This document shows positions 42,693 to 46,448 of a stretch of DNA of 46,448 bases, piece after piece (the stretch's first letter is position 1; each line of letters begins with the position of its first letter). A program made the translations under genes and the position numbers. The stretch comes from Alphaproteobacteria bacterium (GTDB lineage: Bacteria > Pseudomonadota > Alphaproteobacteria > SHVZ01), in the NCBI GenBank assembly GCA_016869285.1, contig VGEN01000015.1:1-46448 (forward strand), read 5' to 3'. The notes beneath the pieces were generated by a model. The model saw only the letters and a list, made by a program, of their open reading frames with translations, was not told the origin of the DNA and did not search any database.

Positions 42693-43877
42693 ATGCCGAA
42701 GATCGAGTCCGTCGATCTCTTCTACGTGTCGATGCCGGTGGTCGAAGACATCAGCGACGGCAGCCAGGACGCGCTGCTGGTGCGTGTCGAGGCCGGCGGC
42801 AAGGTCGGCTGGGGCGAGGCGGAGGCGGCGCCGCTGCCCTCGATCGCGAGCTGGATCGCGCCGATGTCGCATGGCTTCTGCCATCCGATCAACACCTCGG
42901 TCATGGGCCAGAAGCTCGACGGGCCCGAGGACATCCGCCGTATCAACGACACGGTGAAGCGCCGTTCGCTCGACATCCTGCAGACCGATCACACGCTCTC
43001 GGGCATCGACGAGGCGCTGTGGGACCTGCTCGGGCATATGCGCCAGGAGCCGGTCTGGAAGATCCTCGGATACAAGAAGAGCTACGGGAAGACTCCTTAC
43101 GCCTCGCAGCTCTTCGGCCTGACGCCGCAGGAGACGCTGAACAAGGCGAAGAGGGTGATCGCCGACGGCTACCGCGCCAGCAAGTTCGGCTGGAGCAATT
43201 TCGGCATGACGACCGTGAAGGACGACGCCGATCACCTGATGGCGGCGCGCGAAGGTCTCGGCAAGGACGGCATCCTGCTCGTCGATGCCGGCTGCGTCTT
43301 CGGCGACGACTACGAGAAGGCGGCGAAGCGCTTGCCGGCGCTGAAGGAGTCGAAAGCGACCTGGTACGAGGAGCCGCTCGACCGCGACGCGCTGACCGAG
43401 TTCAAGGCGCTGTCGAGGAAGACGCCGAAGGTTAGGCTCGCCGGCGGCGAAGGCGCCTACACCTACCTGATGGCCAAGCAGATGATGGACATTGCGGGCT
43501 TGAGCTTTATCCAGATCGATGCCGGGCGGATCGGCGGCATCACCCCGGCCAAGCAGGCCGCCGACTACGCGAAGAAGAAGGGCGTGACCTTCGTCAATCA
43601 CACCTTCACCTCGCATCTGCAGCTCTCGGCCTCGCTCCAGCCCTATGCCGGCATGAAGGACCATGAGCTCTGCGAGTACCCGGTCGAGCTCAAGGACGTT
43701 GCCAAGGCGATCACGAAGAACCGCCTCGATCGCGACAAGAACGGCCAGGTGTTCGCGCCCGATGCGCCCGGCCTCGGCATCGAGGTCGATGCGGAGGCGC
43801 TCAAGCCCTACCTGATCGACGTCTCGATCAAGGTCGGCGGCAAGAGCCTCTACGAGACGCCGGTCCTCAGAAAGTAG
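42693..43877 (+). CDS. Mandelate racemase/muconate lactonizing enzyme-family protein
   Basis: This 394-residue enolase-superfamily enzyme uses a Mg2+ site to take the alpha proton from a carboxylate. The metal ligands are Asp198 (LLVDAG), Glu226 (WYEEPL) and Glu253 (AGGEGA). His303 in VNHTFTSHL can be the base on one face. At the usual K-x-K only the first Lys is present (Lys164 in SKFGWS), the second position being Gly, so it is not a standard muconate lactonising or dipeptide epimerase type. The reaction may be dehydration of an acid sugar or epimerisation. It follows the GGT-family gene by 20 bases and probably works on a product of the same route. Confidence 0.9.
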   Translation: MPKIESVDLFYVSMPVVEDISDGSQDALLVRVEAGGKVGWGEAEAAPLPSIASWIAPMSHGFCHPINTSVMGQKLDGPEDIRRINDTVKRRSLDILQTDHTLSGIDEALWDLLGHMRQEPVWKILGYKKSYGKTPYASQLFGLTPQETLNKAKRVIADGYRASKFGWSNFGMTTVKDDADHLMAAREGLGKDGILLVDAGCVFGDDYEKAAKRLPALKESKATWYEEPLDRDALTEFKALSRKTPKVRLAGGEGAYTYLMAKQMMDIAGLSFIQIDAGRIGGITPAKQAADYAKKKGVTFVNHTFTSHLQLSASLQPYAGMKDHELCEYPVELKDVAKAITKNRLDRDKNGQVFAPDAPGLGIEVDAEALKPYLIDVSIKVGGKSLYETPVLRK

Positions 43878-43885
43878 GCGCCTCG

Positions 43886-44022
43886 GAACCCTCTCCCGGC
43901 TGCATAGCAGACGGGGGAGGGCAGGGTGGGGGCCGGCGCGAAGCGCCGGTGGCTCCACTTGCACGACCCTCGCTTCGCTCGGGCCGCCACCCCGGCCTCT
44001 CCCGCCTTCGGCGGGAGAGGGG
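43886..44022. repeat. Palindromic intergenic repeat element
   Basis: This intergenic block is made of several nested inverted repeats. It starts with CCCTCTCCC matched by GGGGGAGGG, contains CCGGCGC-GAA-GCGCCGG, and ends with a perfect 11-bp hairpin (43996-44006 with 44010-44020). GGGTGGGGGCC on the left mirrors GGCCGCCACCCC on the right. The composition is like the interspersed palindromic elements seen between genes in many GC-rich proteobacteria. It lies between the convergent enolase-type and AstE-like genes and may double as a terminator. Copy number elsewhere in the genome is unknown. Confidence 0.7.
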
Positions 44023-44031
44023 AAAGAGCGG

Positions 44032-45054
44032 CTACGGCGCCTTCCTGTCCGTCGCCAGATGCGCCACGCAGTCGCCGCGCTCGACGCGGCCGTAATGGCG
44101 CTGGCAGATCACGAGGCCTGAATCCTTGAAGTAGGCCGGTACCGGCTCGCGCGCCGGGTTGTCGACGAAGTGGACGAGGCCGGCGAGCTGGCCCTTCTTG
44201 ACCGTCGAGCCCAGCTTCACCGCCGGCTCGAACAATCCGTGATCGGGCGCGTAGACGTAGTAGCTCAATCCTAAGAGCTCCATCCACCGTACCTTCTCGG
44301 GCTTCTTGCCGATCTTGAACTTCGAGATGTCCTTGAGGATACCCATATGGGCGAGTGCCCGCACGGTGCCGTCATAGGTGAGCTTGACGCCGTTGGGGTT
44401 GACCGAGGCGCCGCCGCCGAACTCGCCGCCGAGATAGACGACGTTGTTGCGATGCGCCGATGAATGCGCGAGGCGCGAATCGGGCAGATAGGTCCAGACC
44501 AGGCTCATCGGCGCGCCGAAGGCGCGGAGGATGTCGAGCGAGCGCTGGTCGAGCTTCTTGTTGCCCGATGTGGAGACCGAGGCGAAGGGCACATAGGCGA
44601 GCGAGCCGCCGCCCGAATGCAGGTCGAACCAGACCTCGGCCTTCGGCACCACCACCGTGTCGAGGTAATGCGCGATCTGGTAGGTCACGCTCATGTTCGG
44701 GCTGCCGGGGAAGGCCCGGTTGAGGTTGCCGTCGTCGATCGGCGAGACGCGCGCCCCGGCCATCGCCGCCGGCATGTTGGCGGCCGGCATGATGATCAGC
44801 CGGCCCTTGATGTCCTCCGGCTCGATCTCGCGGATCAGCTTGCACAGCGTGACCTGGCCTTCGTACTCGTCGCCATGGTTGCCGGACATGAGCAGCGCGG
44901 TCGGGCCCTTGCCGTTCTTGATCACGGTCAGCGGGATCGCCAGCGTGCCATAGGCCGAGCGCGTCACCGAATGCGGAAGGTGGACGTATCCCACCTGCTT
45001 GCCGTCGGCGTCGTAGTCGACTTCGGTCCAGAGATGGGACTGCTGCACGGCCAT
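44032..45054 (-). CDS. Succinylglutamate desuccinylase/aspartoacylase-family deacylase
   Basis: This 340-residue zinc hydrolase belongs to the AstE/AspA group of M14-like enzymes, which remove N-acyl groups from amino acids such as N-succinylglutamate or N-acetylaspartate. The metal ligands are His60 and Glu63 in LMSGNHGDEYEG and His146 in WFDLHSGGG. A C-terminal biotinyl-like beta domain carries VKLGSTVKKGQLAGLVHFVDNPAREP. The ATG at 45054 has GGAGG upstream; the longer frame to 45132 has no family match. No ast operon genes adjoin. Its place near GGT- and enolase-type genes fits breakdown of N-modified amino acids. Confidence 0.9.
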   Translation of the reverse strand: MAVQQSHLWTEVDYDADGKQVGYVHLPHSVTRSAYGTLAIPLTVIKNGKGPTALLMSGNHGDEYEGQVTLCKLIREIEPEDIKGRLIIMPAANMPAAMAGARVSPIDDGNLNRAFPGSPNMSVTYQIAHYLDTVVVPKAEVWFDLHSGGGSLAYVPFASVSTSGNKKLDQRSLDILRAFGAPMSLVWTYLPDSRLAHSSAHRNNVVYLGGEFGGGASVNPNGVKLTYDGTVRALAHMGILKDISKFKIGKKPEKVRWMELLGLSYYVYAPDHGLFEPAVKLGSTVKKGQLAGLVHFVDNPAREPVPAYFKDSGLVICQRHYGRVERGDCVAHLATDRKAP

Positions 45055-45268
45055 GGGGCGCCTCCGGGCGGTCGTTGGGAACTCGGATGGAAAGACGGGC
45101 CACCATAGCGGGCCGGTTTCCGCTTCCGCCACGCTTCCACCGGAGGCGACGAAATCCCGGCTACGGCGCGATCCCGGCCGCGGACTTTTCGATCACGGGC
45201 GTCCTATTTCCGCTTTCCGTTCCGCGGCAGACGGGTAAACTGGGATTTAGGCTAAATACGAGACGCCG

Positions 45269-46177
45269 GTGCCCCTATCGTTGACGATCGCGCTGATCGG
45301 ATCGGGGCTGAGCTGCGCTGTCCTCTGCTATGTGATGGTGCGGCTCCGTCGTCTGCCGGACGCACCGGAAGCCTTCGGATGGTGGTCGCTCGCCTTCGCC
45401 CTCGGCACGGTGCGGTTCGGCTGGCGGAGCCTGCAGCCCTGGATCGGGCTGCCGCCGGCGCTGTTCGGCGCGGAGGCGTTGCAGGCATCGGCCGCGATCC
45501 TCCTTCTGGTCGGTGTCGGCCGGCTCATCGGATTTCGCCCGTGGCGCCTCCTCCTGATTGGTGGCATCGCGCTGGTCGTCGGCTGGGCGGCGACCTTCGT
45601 CTTCGTGCGCTTCGATCTGGTAGCGCTGTCGGTTCCTCTTCACCTCCTTGCCGGCGCGGCCCTGTCTGCAACTGCGATCGCGCTGTTTCGCGAGCATCGG
45701 CGACAGCCAGGCTTCAATCTGAATCTTGCGGTTCCTCCGTTCTTTCTCTGGGGCCTCATTGAGTTTCTCTATCCGTTGACCCTCGCCTATCCATGGCTGG
45801 TGCCCTGGTATCTGCTCTCGACCCAGGCATTTGCAGTGATCGCCGCAATCGGCTTGGTCGTCGGTGCGCTTCGGCGGTTCCAGGAGCGGACGCGCCGTGC
45901 CGAGGATCGGCTGGCGGCATCGCTCGAGATCGCGCCTGCCCAGCTTGCTCTCTTCGATGCCTCCGGAAGCCTCGTGCAGGGCAATACGGCCTACCGCACG
46001 GCCTTCGGCCCCGAGGCTGATCGTGCGCCTGAGTCCGAGCCGAATTTTACGAGCTTGATGCAGCGATTGTCCGAGCGTCGGAGAACGTCGCCCACGGAGA
46101 CGGATGATCGTGCTGCTGCGCCTGCGGCGCCGAGCGAGGCCGAATTCGAGGCGGGGCTGTCCCAGATAACTACCTGA
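45269..46177 (+). pseudogene. Membrane sensor-like protein, C-terminus replaced by IS1595 end
   Basis: The GTG-started frame encodes about seven hydrophobic helices in the first 205 residues, then a short helix rich in Arg/Glu (RRFQERTRRAEDRLAASLEI) and the opening of a PAS-like domain (APAQLALFDASGSLVQGNTAYRTAFG). This is the design of a membrane-input histidine kinase or diguanylate cyclase. Genuine coding ends at about 46152, where the IS end GGGGCTGTCCCAGATAAC begins; the last eight or so residues before the TGA are read from the IS. The kinase or cyclase output is missing, so the product is unlikely to signal normally. Start choice is uncertain because no ribosome site is obvious. Confidence 0.75.
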
Positions 46178-46448
46178 GATGACGCTTAACCCATTGTTTG
46201 ATCTGGGTTAGTTGCTTGGATGGGTCACTGGTGTTGAAGCGCCACTCGCACTCTTTCAAGAATAGCCCGAAATGGGCCTTCGGGACACCGTTGAACTTGC
46301 GCATGTGGCGCTTGGCCTGGTTCCAGAAGTTCTCGATGCCGTTGATGTGATTCTGCCGATCAGCGAAGAGCTCGGAGTGATTGATCCGGAAGTGCTTGAA
46401 GTCGGATACGTCGAGCACGTTGTAGCCCTTCCAGCAATCGGAATAGAC
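46153..46448 (-). mobile_element. IS1595-family element, one end and part of transposase
   Basis: The element begins with GGGGCTGTCCCAGATAAC at about 46153, which fits what I remember of IS1595/ISXO2-group terminal repeats, and contains the transposase 3' end from 46170 to the window edge. The other end and the target duplication are outside the window. It has inserted in the sensor gene at 45269. Confidence 0.8.
46170..46448 (-). CDS. IS1595-family (ISXO2-like) transposase, C-terminal part
   Basis: About 92 residues are visible, and the frame is open to the window edge, so the protein continues beyond it. SDCWKGYNVL near the edge corresponds to the 'TDGWxGYxxL' block of the ISXO2-like DDE domain. 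NHINGIENFWNQAKRHMRKFNGV holds the last catalytic acidic residue in its IExFW motif, and ECEWRFN is the usual end. The internal start at 46418 is an artefact of the cut. It belongs to the element that interrupts the sensor gene. Confidence 0.9.
   Translation of the reverse strand, partial: VYSDCWKGYNVLDVSDFKHFRINHSELFADRQNHINGIENFWNQAKRHMRKFNGVPKAHFGLFLKECEWRFNTSDPSKQLTQIKQWVKRHLR

Overview
The window looks like the chromosome of a GC-rich alphaproteobacterium of the Rhodospirillales/Reyranella/Rhizobiales kind. The supporting genes are an alphaproteobacterial RpoH with its RpoH box, an RluD-family pseudouridine synthase beside a DUF6476-type protein, a phasin, Bug/Tct solute uptake genes and many peptide-type solute-binding proteins. 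Species cannot be fixed from the sequence. Both edges lie inside insertion sequences: an IS630-type transposase end at the left and an IS1595/ISXO2-type transposase at the right. Each has cut a host gene.

Layout. 1-241: IS630 right end. 244-2754: a membrane-anchored pseudokinase that has lost its N-terminus to the IS, plus a small membrane protein. 2806-6264: rpoH and rluD on the minus strand, then a DUF6476-like protein and threonine aldolase on the plus strand. 6339-6414: tRNA-Glu(CTC). 6833-8570: a peptide-type solute-binding protein gene split by a 150-bp MITE-like element with a perfect 4-bp target duplication. 8574-8896: a puuD remnant next to IS21-like terminal repeats. 8966-15073 (minus): a tightly overlapping operon of a class IV aminotransferase-like protein, a GntR regulator, a TctC receptor and an amidohydrolase, followed by TctB and TctA. 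A perfect palindrome overlaps its predicted promoter. 15308-16549: threonine synthase.

16691-18797 holds three genes joined by 4-base start/stop overlaps: a phasin, a lone receiver-domain protein and a TPR-fucosyltransferase-like protein. 18861-29548 is a string of metabolic genes with no obvious single pathway: two TauD-type dioxygenases, a PanE-like reductase, a D-cysteine desulfhydrase-like enzyme, an SDR, a Gfo/Idh/MocA oxidoreductase and an MlrC-type M81 metallopeptidase. Several small secreted or membrane proteins lie among them. 29666-33284 carries a DHA2-type drug exporter divergent from an ABC exporter.

33288-45054 is scavenging-oriented. It holds a DJ-1/PfpI-like protein without the usual cysteine, two further family-5 solute-binding proteins, two EamA permeases, a gamma-glutamyltransferase-like enzyme, an enolase-superfamily enzyme and an AstE/aspartoacylase-like deacylase. 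These fit uptake and breakdown of peptides, gamma-glutamyl compounds and N-acyl amino acids, but that link is inferred from family and position only. 45269-46177 is a membrane sensor whose C-terminus is replaced by IS sequence.

No CRISPR array, prophage or recognisable defence island was seen. The points most worth follow-up are the pseudokinase/membrane-protein pair, the class IV aminotransferase-like protein lacking its PLP lysine and glutamate, the clean MITE insertion, and the phasin-receiver-glycosyltransferase unit.
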